Source: CAVQRC01 sp963715045
GTDB taxonomy: Bacteria > Planctomycetota > Planctomycetia > Pirellulales > Lacipirellulaceae
Length of the DNA: 64,000 nucleotides
Assembly (NCBI GenBank): GCA_963715045.1
Contig: CAVQRC010000039.1
Coordinates: forward strand, 348,377-412,376
Reading direction: 5' to 3'
Below the pieces are notes generated by a model. The model did no database searches and had not been told where the DNA came from. It saw only the letters and a list, made by a program, of their open reading frames with translations. Both the position numbers and the translations under genes were made by a program. Shown piece after piece: positions 45,866 to 54,549 of the stretch (position 1 is the stretch's first letter; every line of letters begins with the position of its first letter).

Positions 45866-46885
45866 ATGAAGCGATCCCATCTACTTGTGCTGGCAACCAT
45901 CCTGTGCCTGGCCGGCTGTGGTCGAGAGGATGCCGATTCAGAGGTCACCACAGGTGAGTTCTCGGAGGGCGAGAAGTTCACCGTCTGCCTGCTTCCCAAG
46001 ATCAAGGGCATCAGCTATTTCAGCTCGTGCTACGAGGGTGCCCAGGAAGCGGCCCGGGAAATCGGCAATATCGAATTGATCTACGACGGCCCGACCGACG
46101 GCGACCCGAAGAAACAGGCGGAGATGATCGAGCAGTGGACGGTCGATGGCGTCGATGTGATCTGTGTGGCCCCGAACGCCCCGGACGTGGTGGCGAACGC
46201 CATGAAAGAGGCCCAGGATGCGGGCGTCAAGGTGATTACCTGGGATGCCGATGGCGTCGCCGGTTCACGTTCGTTCTTCGTGAATCAGGCCACGGCGGAA
46301 TCGATCGGTCAGGGCCTCGTCGACGCGATGGTTGCCGATCTCGGCGGCCCGGAGGTTGCGGGCGACGTCGTGATCATCAGTGCCGAGGCGACGGCGGCCA
46401 ACCAGAACGAATGGATCGACGTCATGAAGCCGGCCCTGGCCAAGACGAAGCTGAACCTGCAGACGATCAAGTATCCGGGCGAGAACGCCGCTGCCGCATT
46501 GGCCGACGCCCAGGACGTGATCAAGAAGTACCCCAACCTCAAGGGACTGTTCGGGATCAGCTCGGTTTCGTTTCCGGGAGCGGCCGAAGCCGTCGAGCAG
46601 AGCGGCAAGAGCGGCGAGATTCTCGTGACCGGGCTGTCGCTCCCCAGCGACATGCGGAAGTTCGTCGACAACGGCACGGTCAAGTCGGTTCTGTTATGGA
46701 ACACGATCGACCTGGGGTACCTCACGATCTACGTGGCCGAGGCCGTTGCCACGGGCAAGTTGAACGAGGGCGACGCGAGCGTGATCGCCGGCCGACTCGG
46801 CGAACTGAAGATCGTGGGTGACAACGTGATTCTGGGCGACGTCATGGTGTTCACGAAAGAGAACATTGATCGGTATGAGTTTTGA
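45866..46885 (+). CDS. rhaS: Rhamnose ABC importer, substrate-binding lipoprotein
   Basis: Sugar-binding lipoprotein of 339 residues that delivers substrate to the RhaTPQ complex. The signal peptide ends in the lipobox LCLAGC (Cys18). The periplasmic-binding fold of the RbsB/RhaS type is shown by LLPKIKGISYFSSCYEGAQE, AEMIEQWTVDGVDVICVAPN, VVANAMKEAQDAGVKVITWD, FVNQATAESIGQGLVDAMV and NLKGLFGISSVSFPGAAEAV. It lies last in the cluster, after a hairpin repeat that may uncouple its expression from the permeases. Rhamnose is inferred from rhaA; similar proteins bind autoinducer-2. Confidence 0.85.
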   Translation: MKRSHLLVLATILCLAGCGREDADSEVTTGEFSEGEKFTVCLLPKIKGISYFSSCYEGAQEAAREIGNIELIYDGPTDGDPKKQAEMIEQWTVDGVDVICVAPNAPDVVANAMKEAQDAGVKVITWDADGVAGSRSFFVNQATAESIGQGLVDAMVADLGGPEVAGDVVIISAEATAANQNEWIDVMKPALAKTKLNLQTIKYPGENAAAALADAQDVIKKYPNLKGLFGISSVSFPGAAEAVEQSGKSGEILVTGLSLPSDMRKFVDNGTVKSVLLWNTIDLGYLTIYVAEAVATGKLNEGDASVIAGRLGELKIVGDNVILGDVMVFTKENIDRYEF

Positions 46886-46982
46886 GTGGGGTAGGGGTCG
46901 GGGGTCAGCAGGGGTCGGGGGTCGGGGGTCGGGGTTAGTAGGGGTCAGGGGTCAGGGATCAGGGGTCGGGGCGAGTGGGGGC
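46886..46982 (+). repeat. G-rich heptamer tandem array (GGGGTCR)n
   Basis: About 95 bases of near-7-base repeats (GGGGTCG, GGGGTCA) between two convergent genes, rhaS and the coiled-coil gene. Runs of four or more G at short intervals make the + strand a candidate G-quadruplex. Confidence 0.75.
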
Positions 46983-47023
46983 TGCGGTTGAATGCGAAGG
47001 TAGACGGTGCACCAGGCTGCCGT

Positions 47024-48118
47024 TTACCGCTTGCTGCCCTGTTCGATGTAGTTCTGGACCTGCGTGCGGGCGGCCTCGACCGCGGTGGCGATCCGCTGGG
47101 GTTCCTGCTCGATGTGTTCGCGCATCCGGCGGATCTCGGCATCAAGCTTATCGACCTGAGCACGGAGTCGCTCGACTTCGCTGCGGGCTGCCTGCTCACG
47201 GTAGAAGAGCTCCGTGACGTCGACCGTTTCGGTCTGCGTGATGTTGTATTCGCGGCGAAATGCTTCCCGCGCCTCGCCACGGATCTCGGCTTCTTCTTGC
47301 TCGGTTCTCGATCGCGTCGCTTTAAGTTCCTGGTTCATCAGGTCCCAATCGCTTTTCCGTACGGCGACTTTCTCGAGCGACTTCAGAATTGAATCGGCCG
47401 CCTCCTGATTCGCGTGAAGGATATCCTTCTGATGTTGTGCCTGGAGCTGAGCCAACGCGAGTTCCTGGGCCCGCTTCGTTTCCCCGATTCGTTTGGTCTT
47501 CTCGAATTCAGCCGCGGCCAGTTGTTCCTCCAGCTGGGCGTGCTCGTTGAGGCTCTCCTTCTTGCGTCGCTCAATTTCCTCCCGCAGCTGGCCGACGCCT
47601 TGAGCGTCCACCTGCAGATCCGTGAGGGCGTTGATCTCGTCTCGCAGCCTGTCGCGCTGTTGTTCCAACTCCGCCAGAACTCCTGAGATTTCTTCCTGCC
47701 GCGCGGCGTAGGATGCCTCCAACTGCTCCAATTTCAGATTGTGCTCGCGTGTCGCGCGATCCAACTGAATGCTCAACGATTGATTGGCTTCCTCGACGCG
47801 CTGAATCACGCTCGCAAACGACGCCCGGACCTGATCAGCCTGGTTCTCTGCGGCGGCGCACCTCGTACGTTCCTGCTCGATCTGCAGCTCCAGTTCCTTG
47901 ATTTGCCGTTCGTGCGTCTCGTGACGGCGACGATCCTCCTGTTCGGCCTCGCGGAGGCGAAGCTCGAAGTCCAACTCCCTGATCTGGACCTCGGCGGGTG
48001 AAATCGGACCTTGTTCTTTAGCCTCGAGTTGATGCAGTAATTCGACCGCGAGATCCTTCGCCTCCTGGGCTTTGAGGCTCTGGATCTCACTTTCGGTCCA
48101 TTCCATCTCCATCGCCAA
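47024..48118 (-). CDS. Long coiled-coil protein
   Basis: Hydrophilic protein of 364 residues that is almost entirely predicted coiled coil, rich in Glu, Gln, Arg and Ala with clear heptad texture (for example ELDFELRLREAEQEDRRRHE and LEQLEASYAARQEEISGVLA). No signal peptide or membrane segment is seen. A less charged stretch near residues 280-310 (EYNITQTETVDVTELFYR) may be a hinge. It could be a cytoskeletal or scaffolding protein; the function is unknown. It converges on rhaS and lies 110 bases downstream of the NolW-domain gene on the same strand. Confidence 0.65.
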   Translation of the reverse strand: MAMEMEWTESEIQSLKAQEAKDLAVELLHQLEAKEQGPISPAEVQIRELDFELRLREAEQEDRRRHETHERQIKELELQIEQERTRCAAAENQADQVRASFASVIQRVEEANQSLSIQLDRATREHNLKLEQLEASYAARQEEISGVLAELEQQRDRLRDEINALTDLQVDAQGVGQLREEIERRKKESLNEHAQLEEQLAAAEFEKTKRIGETKRAQELALAQLQAQHQKDILHANQEAADSILKSLEKVAVRKSDWDLMNQELKATRSRTEQEEAEIRGEAREAFRREYNITQTETVDVTELFYREQAARSEVERLRAQVDKLDAEIRRMREHIEQEPQRIATAVEAARTQVQNYIEQGSKR

Positions 48119-48228
48119 TTCTCCCGGTGGTCATTAGGTGGGCGTTATCGACTTCGCGAACGCGGGTGCCTGGGTATCTCTACCATCGCGGCGCTCGTTG
48201 GCGACCCCGCCCGAGGTTCACTCGGCGG

Positions 48229-49398
48229 TTAACAAACTGCATGATATGCGTCCTTAGCCGCCGCCAAGTCACGTTTGACTGTTCGGAATCGATGGGATGG
48301 TGCACGCGTCACCGCCTGGGCTTCAATCATGCGGAGCAGGGCGTCTGCCTTTTCCTCGCCTTGGGCCAATTTGTACGCCCGAGTCGCATTCGCCGCGACG
48401 GTTTGCACACGTTCCAATTCGGCTTCGGCAGCAAGCAGCGATTTCTGTATTTCCTTGAGTTGGGCCTGGAGCTCCACCTTCTTCATATCCTGGTAAGCGG
48501 ATTCCCTGTTCGCCGACTTCTCGCTGCTTGGCCCGGGGGTCGCCGATTCCGCCTCGGCTGGTGCTGCTTCCCGATCCAGCCGTTGCAGGACGGCTTCGAT
48601 CGTTGCCAGGGCGTCTTCATCTCGGGCGGCAATGATGAGCGAATTCGTGGATGGGTGGACGGCGACGCGGATCTGGCCGCGATGGTCGCCCGCCACCAGC
48701 TCCTCGACCACTTTCGCGCCCTCTTTGGCAGGAGAGTGTTGGAGCGAAAAGATCTTCACCTGGCGTTTCTCGGGTACTGTCTCGCGCAACGGCGATTCCA
48801 GGAGCCGAGCCGAGGCAAGGACCATCAACGCCGAAGATCCCGCGTCGGACGCGTCTTGAAAACCGCGTCCCATCACGGTGTGCCCATGGGGGATCCGCCA
48901 CGTTCCCTGTGCCGTGAGCGTCTCGGATCCCGGCGGTGTTGAATCGTCTTCGCTCTCGATACGCCGCAATTGTGAGTTCTCAATCTCGAATTCGACGAGG
49001 ACTGCCGCGCCCGCGACTCTCGTGGTCGCCTTCACGATCGTGCCCACATTCTCTCGCTGGAAAGAGCGTTGCGTGCCGCGGGGAGTTTGAGATTTTCCAG
49101 AAGTCACCCAGACGGCCTCTCCGATCTGACTGGAAGCCTCCTGGTTTTCGACCGTCGTCATCCGCATGCGGATGATGCGTTCGATGTCGCCCTCAGAATT
49201 CAGCGCAGCCACCATGTCTTCCACCGCGTCCGACGGACCCGAGAGCTGAGCCAGCTCGTCCGAATCGAGTTGGCGGTTGCACTTCAACAGAGTCACTTCG
49301 AGGGCGATCGCTTGAGCGTCGCCCGCGGGCACGCCAGTTGCGACCTGGCTCGGCATGACGAGGGCGACCGCGGCCAGGGATAGAACAGCGAATCTCAT
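48229..49398 (-). CDS. Secreted NolW/secretin-N-like domain protein
   Basis: Protein of 389 residues from ATG 49398 (MRFAVLSLAAVALVMPSQVA), a clear signal peptide. Around residue 225-290 it has a NolW/secretin short domain (RQVKIFSLQHSPAKEGAKVV, then IRVAVHPSTNSLIIAARDED and IEAVLQRLD), seen in type II and III secretin N-termini. The C-terminal 100 residues are a coiled coil (QDMKKVELQAQLKEIQKSLL). There is no secretin beta-barrel, so it is not an outer-membrane channel itself. Planctomycetes encode many such short NolW proteins. Function unknown. Confidence 0.65.
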   Translation of the reverse strand: MRFAVLSLAAVALVMPSQVATGVPAGDAQAIALEVTLLKCNRQLDSDELAQLSGPSDAVEDMVAALNSEGDIERIIRMRMTTVENQEASSQIGEAVWVTSGKSQTPRGTQRSFQRENVGTIVKATTRVAGAAVLVEFEIENSQLRRIESEDDSTPPGSETLTAQGTWRIPHGHTVMGRGFQDASDAGSSALMVLASARLLESPLRETVPEKRQVKIFSLQHSPAKEGAKVVEELVAGDHRGQIRVAVHPSTNSLIIAARDEDALATIEAVLQRLDREAAPAEAESATPGPSSEKSANRESAYQDMKKVELQAQLKEIQKSLLAAEAELERVQTVAANATRAYKLAQGEEKADALLRMIEAQAVTRAPSHRFRTVKRDLAAAKDAYHAVC

Positions 49399-49588
49399 GA
49401 TTCTGTGTCTCGGCAAGGGGGCGGGTGGAAGTGCACGGCGAGGTAGTCTACCGCTCGCCGGCTGGCCGCGGCAAACTGCGAGACCCCACTTCGGAAAGGG
49501 AGAAAAGTGCATGATTCCACCTGCCCTGAGCAAAGACGTGTTCTGGCTGGTCGTAAGCAAAGAACGCCGTCAGGCAAAAAGCGATGCT

Positions 49589-49620
49589 TTGACATCATCC
49601 GTAGTGATGCTATGATGACA
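49589..49620 (+). promoter_or_regulatory. vapBC promoter with overlapping palindromic operator
   Basis: TTGACA (49589-49594), a 16-base spacer and TATGAT (49611-49616) form a near-consensus promoter. The arms TGACATCAT (49590-49598) and ATGATGACA (49612-49620) are inverted repeats (8 of 9 match) over it, a likely autorepression site for the antitoxin. The -10 ends 6 bases before the ATG, so the transcript probably begins at the start codon. Confidence 0.7.
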
Positions 49621-49622
49621 CC

Positions 49623-49889
49623 ATGAGAACGACGGTACGCATCGACGACGACCTGCTGCGGGAATTGAAGCACCGAGCCGATCGAGAACAGGTATCGCTG
49701 ACAAAACTGCTGAACCGGCTGTTGCGGGCGGGAATGGAGAGTCTGCAGGCTGGGCCAGACGAGGCCCAAACGCTATCGCGAACCGCCCGTCGCGATGGGC
49801 TTGCCGAAAGTCGATTTGACGAAGGCCCTCGCCTTGACGGGCCAGCTCGAGGACGACGAAACGGTCGAGAAAATTCGGCGACGGAAGTG
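49623..49889 (+). CDS. VapB-type antitoxin (frameshifted)
   Basis: Antitoxin of about 88 residues. The N-terminal ribbon-helix-helix domain is plain: MRTTVRIDDDLLRELKHRAD, then SLTKLLNRLLRAGMESL. The frame then shifts near 49753-49760; the second frame gives RPKRYREPPVAMGLPKVDLT and EDDETVEKIRRRK with a stop at 49889, matching the usual toxin-binding tail. The uncorrected frame would run to 49898 as an unlike sequence. The VapC-like toxin starts 14 bases later. Predicted leaderless, so no ribosome site is expected. Confidence 0.8.
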
Positions 49890-49903
49890 AATGGTTAGAC
49901 CTG

Positions 49904-50335
49904 ATGAGAATCGTCGACTTGAACATTCTGCTGTACGTCATCAATGAAGATGCGGCCCACCACCGGCGGTTACGAACCTGGTGGGAGCAGGCGATGGTCG
50001 ACGACCGGCCGATCGGGCTATCGTGGCTCGTCCTGCTCGGCTTCCTGCGGATTTCGACGCGGCCCCAGCTCTTCGACCGTCCGCTCTCCGCCGCGGAAGC
50101 CGTCGAACGCGTCGATCGCTGGCTGCAACATTCCAACACGCGGCTCGTTGTCCCTTCCGAGCGACATTGGAGCATCCTTAAGGACCTGATCCACGACAGC
50201 GGGACTGCAGGCAATCTCACCAACGATGCGTATCTTGCCGCGTTGGCAATCCAATACGGCGCGACGCTCGTTTCCTGCGACACGGACTTCGGTCGATTCG
50301 CCCAGTTGCGGTGGGAGAATCCGCTCGCGGCGTGA
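49904..50335 (+). CDS. VapC-type PIN-domain toxin
   Basis: Ribonuclease toxin of 143 residues. The PIN acidic residues are in MRIVDLNILLYVIN (Asp5), WLVLLGFLRISTRP near residue 45, TNDAYLAALAIQ (Asp, residue 107) and SCDTDFGRF (Asp, residue 125). VapC toxins cleave tRNA or rRNA and are held in check by VapB binding. It is the second gene of the pair, in standard antitoxin-toxin order. Length and motif spacing are normal. The target RNA cannot be predicted from sequence. Confidence 0.88.
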   Translation: MRIVDLNILLYVINEDAAHHRRLRTWWEQAMVDDRPIGLSWLVLLGFLRISTRPQLFDRPLSAAEAVERVDRWLQHSNTRLVVPSERHWSILKDLIHDSGTAGNLTNDAYLAALAIQYGATLVSCDTDFGRFAQLRWENPLAA

Positions 50336-50367
50336 AGCGAGGGAATGAGGCGAATAGGCGGATAGGC

Positions 50368-50482
50368 CAGTCTCCAGCCTCGCGGTCTCCCAGTCTCCAG
50401 TCTCCAGTCTCCAGCTCTGTCTCCTTGTCTCCAGCCTCCAGTCTCCAGCCTCCAGCCTCCAGCCTCCAGCCTCCAGCCTCCT
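50368..50482 (+). repeat. Heptamer tandem array (CCAGYCT)n
   Basis: About 115 bases of CTCCAGC/CTCCAGT units with a 7-base period, first degenerate then regular at the right end. It fills the gap between the convergent vapC and PQQ-propeller genes. Different in sequence from the G-rich array at 46886 but with the same unit length. Confidence 0.8.
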
Positions 50483-50489
50483 CGTCCGC

Positions 50490-51807
50490 TCACTTCGCCA
50501 GGTCGACCCGAATCAACTGCCGATCATTGCGGGCGAAGACGGACCGCTCTGCGAACGCGGGATGACTCCATACGACGTCGCGTCCGAAGGCTTCGTTCGT
50601 GGGTTCGAGGAGGTGGGCGCGGCTGATCTCTTCGTAGCCTTGGGGCGTGAGTCGGGCGATGATCAGGTCGCCCTTTTCGTTGAACAGAAAGTAGCGATCG
50701 AGATGCTTGACGAGAAACGCGGTGGCGTGACGGGCGCGGCGGCCGCCGCCGGTGGCAGCCGAGTTCTGCCAGAGCCGCTTGCCGTCTTCGATCTGCGCGG
50801 CCATCAGGGCGCCCGACTCGATGTCGCAGCCGTAGATGATCCCGCCGTCGAGGACCGGGGTGCTGTTGGAGCAATAGACGGCCTGCTTGGTCCGCCCTCG
50901 CCAGACGATTTCCGCGGCTGGTTTCGTGTCGTCGAGCTTCATCAAGGCCGCGACGTTACTCATTCCGCAGGCGTAGAGCAGGTTGCCCTGTTTACGCGGG
51001 GCAGCGATCGCCATTCCGAATCCGGGTGCGAGTGGAATCGACCACAGCTGGCTGCCGGATGCTGGATCCAGGCCGTTGATCGAGGCCGCGTGCCAGATCA
51101 AGAGCTGTTCCCGGCCGCCGTGCGTGATCATCGTGGGCGGGCAATAGCCGGGCTCCGACGCCGTGAGGGCCCGCCAGACTTCGCGCCCGGTGGCCTTGTC
51201 GAAGGCCACCGCCACGCTGCCTTCGCCGCCGACCAGGCAATAGAGCAGGTCGCCCGCTACCAGCGGATGGCCGGCGAACCCCCACACGGGCGTGTCGAAC
51301 TTGTACTCGGCGGTCAGATCCTTACTCCACACGAGTGTGCCATCGACGACATTCAGGCAACGCAGATCGCCTTCGGCCCCGAGTGTGTAAACCCGCTCGC
51401 CGTCGACCGTCGGCGTGCAGCGGGGGCCACCTGGGTAGGAAATCTTGTAGGTGCGGTCGTAAGCGTGCGTCCAGAGTGAGTTCGCCCGACGCGGCGTCGA
51501 AGCACAGCACGCGTTCCTGGCCCTCAAGCTGCGATCTGCCTCCCGGGTTGTTCTCTGCGTTGCCAGCCCGCTTCTTGAAGTCCATCACGAAGACCCGTCC
51601 GTCGGCGACGGCCGGCCCGCTGTAGCCCAGTTCGACGGGAGCGGACCAGACGGTGGGTGGCCCCTCGTCCGCGAACGTGTCAACGATGCCCGACTCCCGC
51701 CACACACCGTCCCGTTCCGGACCCATCCACTGCGGCCAGTCATCGGCATGAGCCGGTAGGTTCAAGCTCGCGACCAGCGCCAGTAACACGATTCGCAGAC
51801 AAGTCAC
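50490..51807 (-). CDS. Secreted PQQ-like beta-propeller protein (frameshifted)
   Basis: Protein of about 438 residues after repair. GTG 51807 gives a signal peptide (VTCLRIVLLALVASLNLPAHA) and is preceded by AAGGAAA. The mature part starts DDWPQWMGPERDGVWRESG, the standard planctomycete opening for this group. Near 51477 the frame shifts by one base, from CFDAASGEL to LWTHAYDRTYKISYPGGPR. Repeated propeller blades follow (RCLNVVDGTLVWSKDLTAEY, then AFDKATGREVWRALTAS and GSQLWSIPL). Such proteins are periplasmic and often predicted scaffolds; no quinoprotein catalytic site is evident. Confidence 0.82.
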
Positions 51808-52049
51808 GGGATTTTCCTTGGGAGCAGATTCGTTGGCCGATAACGGACTTGCCAGGATTCTCACGTGCGTGGTCGGATCACTCAAGAGGTCGTCCGAGGC
51901 CGGTCGGCGATGTGAGGGCTCTTCAGCGCACGTCTACCTCGGCCCCTCTCATGCCAACGGCCGACTCGCACAGGGGTATTCCGCCCTCGGCAGCGAGCGG
52001 TACGATGGTCGCTGACCACCACAAATTCCGTTCTGCAAGGAGTCTGGTA

Positions 52050-52604
52050 ATGCGATTCGGACTCGCTTGGCGAGCATTCTGGAAAATCCTGTTCGATGCC
52101 GACCTGGCGACGCGGTTCGAGCGACTGCTGGCCTCGTCTGCCGAACCTGAACCGGTAGCGGCAATCCCGGAAGCAGCCCCGAAGCGACCTCCATCACAAC
52201 CGCCGAAACCTGCGAAATCGACCCGCAGCGACGCGCTGGTCCTGCTCGAGACGCTGCAACGCGAGGCCCGATTCATTGATTTGATCAAGGAATCGCTGGA
52301 GAACTACGGTGATGCCGAGGTAGGCGCGGCGGCGCGGGACGTGTTGCGGCAGTCAGGCGAGGTCGTGGAGCGGTTCTTCGGTCTCGAGCCAATCGTGTCC
52401 GAACCCGAGGGGTCCGCTCACGAGGTCGCAGCGGGGTTCGATTCGGGGCGGATCCGACTCACGGGCAACGTCGCCGGCGACCCCCCCTACCGCGGCGTGA
52501 TCGCGCACCACGGCTGGATCGCGACTCGCTCCGAACTGCCCACCTACAGCGGCAGCCAATCGGCCGCCCCCGTCGTCGCGCCGCTCGAAGTCGAAATCAA
52601 GTAA
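52050..52604 (+). CDS. DUF2760 protein
   Basis: Protein of 184 residues from ATG 52050, with AAGGAG upstream. The N-terminus (MRFGLAWRAFWKILFDADLA) is hydrophobic-amphipathic, followed by a Pro/Ala/Lys linker (about 40-62) and the DUF2760 domain (SDALVLLETLQREARFIDLI, then DAEVGAAARDVLRQSGEVVE and YRGVIAHHGWIATRSELPTY). DUF2760 genes are known to sit next to Hsp70-like genes in several phyla, and two Hsp70-like genes follow here. A co-factor or co-chaperone role is inferred from context only. Confidence 0.82.
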   Translation: MRFGLAWRAFWKILFDADLATRFERLLASSAEPEPVAAIPEAAPKRPPSQPPKPAKSTRSDALVLLETLQREARFIDLIKESLENYGDAEVGAAARDVLRQSGEVVERFFGLEPIVSEPEGSAHEVAAGFDSGRIRLTGNVAGDPPYRGVIAHHGWIATRSELPTYSGSQSAAPVVAPLEVEIK

Positions 52605-52656
52605 CACCCAATCACGAAGGACTACCGAAGCCTCACTGACGAAACACCACCAGGTT

Positions 52657-52714
52657 TGGTCATTCGTCATTGGTAATTCCCTAGTCATTAGTCCTTAGTC
52701 ATTAGACATTCAAA
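52657..52714 (-). repeat. Interspersed AATGACTAAGG repeat, copy 3
   Basis: The reverse strand reads TAATGACTAAGGACTAATGA then CTAGGGAATTACCAATGACG, nearly identical to the copy at 17550 but inverted. It lies in the gap between the DUF2760 and first Hsp70-like genes, so inside the probable operon. Confidence 0.7.
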
Positions 52715-52754
52715 CCGTAAGCCTCCGCCCCTTCCTGACCCGCGACCTGTCACC

Positions 52755-54548
52755 ATGTCCCTCTACGCGCTGGGAATCGACCTCGGTACGACCAATTCGG
52801 TGCTGTCCTACACGCGTCTCGATGCCGAGTCGCCCGCGGTGGAAGTCCTGCCGATCCCGCAACTCGTATCGCCAGGCACGGTCGAACGGCGGCGGGGCCT
52901 GCCGTCGTTCGCGTACATCGCGAGCGATCCGGAGATCGCCTCGAAGTCGCTTGACATGCCATGGTCGGACGGCGCGACGATGGCGGTCGGCGAATTCGCC
53001 CGGCGACAGTCGGCCGAGACGCCTCACCGCACGGTGGCGGCCGCGAAGAGCTGGCTATGCCACAGTCGGGTCGATCGTCGGCAGCCGATTCTGCCCTGGG
53101 ACGCGCCCCCAGACGTCGCGAAGTTGTCGCCCGTGGCGGCCTCGCAGCAGTACCTCGAGCATCTCGTGGCGGCCTGGGAAGCCGAGTTCCCCGATGCGCC
53201 GATCGCCCAGCAGCAAGTCGTGCTCGCCGTGCCGGCATCGTTCGATGCGGTGGCTCGGGAACTCACCCGGGAAGCGGCGGTGGCGGCCGGATTGCCTGAC
53301 GACTTGATCCTGCTTGAAGAACCGCAGGCCGCCGTCTATGCGTGGCTCGCCGACAATCACGAGCAGTGGCGAAAGCGGCTGACGATCGGTGATCGGCTGC
53401 TGGTGTGCGACGTCGGTGGCGGCACGACCGATCTGACGTTGATCGAGGTGCGTGAAGAAGCGGGCGATTTGATTCTCGAGCGGGTTGCCGTCGGCGAACA
53501 TTTGCTCGTGGGCGGTGACAACATGGACCTTGCATTGGCTTACAGCCTGGTGGGGGATTTTGCGAGTCAGGGGACCAACCTCGATCCGTGGCAGTCGGTC
53601 GCTTTGTGTCACTCCTGCCGCAACGCGAAAGAGACGCTGCTGTCTCCAGACGGCCCCGACGAGCAGACGATCTCGGTGCTCGGGCGGGGCAGCCGGCTGA
53701 TCGGGGGCACCGTATCGGTGACGATCGCGAAGTCTCGGGCCACCGAAATGCTGGTGGATGGCTTTTTCCCCCGCTGCGGTGCCGAGGCCCGGCCCGAAAA
53801 GCGGCTGGCTTCGGGCTTTCAAGAACTCGGGCTGCCGTACGCGTCGGATACCGGAGTCACGCGGCACCTGGCCGCGTTTCTCGCCAGTCACCAGGGCGAT
53901 CGGCCCGAGGAACGGTTTCCCACCCGGATCCTGCTCAACGGTGGCGTGTTCAAGTCGGCCGCGCTCCGCGATCGTCTGGAATCGGTTCTCAGCGATTGGG
54001 CCCCGCAGGAAGTCGCACCGCAGTTGCTCGCCGGCACGCACGATCTGGATTATGCCGTTGCCCGCGGTGCGGCCTACTACGGCTGGTCGAAACAGGCTGG
54101 CGGGGTCCGCATTCGCGGCGGGACCGCGCGATCGTATTACGTGGGGATCGAAACGGCCGGCCTGGCGATTCCCGGGGCACCCCGCCCGCTCAGAGCGGTA
54201 TGCGTGGTGCCGTTCGGAATGGAAGAGGGGACCGAGATCGACGTCCCGTCAGCCGAAGTCGGCCTGGTCCTCGGTGAACCGGCACACTTTCGCTTCTTCA
54301 GCTCGCCCGTTCGCCAGCACGACCAGCCGGGCACGGTATTGCAGAGTTGGAGTGAAGACGAATTGTTCGAGACCGACTCGCTCGAGGCGACGCTTCCTCG
54401 CGACGAGTCGAGCGACCTTCCCTACGTGCCGGTCCGCTTCCAATCGCGGGTGACGGAACTGGGAGTCTTCGAATTGTGGTGCGTCAGTACCACCAGTGAC
54501 GCACGCTGGAAGCTCGAGTTCAGCGTCCGCGAAGAGACGGAGAGGTAG
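52755..54548 (+). CDS. Hsp70-family ATPase (first of tandem pair)
   Basis: Hsp70-like protein of 597 residues. The nucleotide-binding domain carries phosphate-1 YALGIDLGTTNSVLSYTRLD, phosphate-2 LLVCDVGGGTTDLTLIEV and an adenosine-type motif ILLNGGVFKSAALRDRLESV. Between them are the actin-fold helices (LAVPASFDAVARELTREAAV, then LLEEPQAAVYAWLAD). The C-terminal 120 residues are a short beta-rich domain, unlike the DnaK substrate-binding domain, and no EEVD-like tail or lid helix is visible. Client and co-chaperone are unknown. The next Hsp70-like gene begins 1 base after its stop. Confidence 0.85.
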   Translation: MSLYALGIDLGTTNSVLSYTRLDAESPAVEVLPIPQLVSPGTVERRRGLPSFAYIASDPEIASKSLDMPWSDGATMAVGEFARRQSAETPHRTVAAAKSWLCHSRVDRRQPILPWDAPPDVAKLSPVAASQQYLEHLVAAWEAEFPDAPIAQQQVVLAVPASFDAVARELTREAAVAAGLPDDLILLEEPQAAVYAWLADNHEQWRKRLTIGDRLLVCDVGGGTTDLTLIEVREEAGDLILERVAVGEHLLVGGDNMDLALAYSLVGDFASQGTNLDPWQSVALCHSCRNAKETLLSPDGPDEQTISVLGRGSRLIGGTVSVTIAKSRATEMLVDGFFPRCGAEARPEKRLASGFQELGLPYASDTGVTRHLAAFLASHQGDRPEERFPTRILLNGGVFKSAALRDRLESVLSDWAPQEVAPQLLAGTHDLDYAVARGAAYYGWSKQAGGVRIRGGTARSYYVGIETAGLAIPGAPRPLRAVCVVPFGMEEGTEIDVPSAEVGLVLGEPAHFRFFSSPVRQHDQPGTVLQSWSEDELFETDSLEATLPRDESSDLPYVPVRFQSRVTELGVFELWCVSTTSDARWKLEFSVREETER

Positions 54549-54549
54549 C

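Noticed and set aside
50368..50482. Possible CRISPR array because of regular repeats
   Set aside because: The repeat unit is 7 bases with no spacers; it is a simple tandem array.
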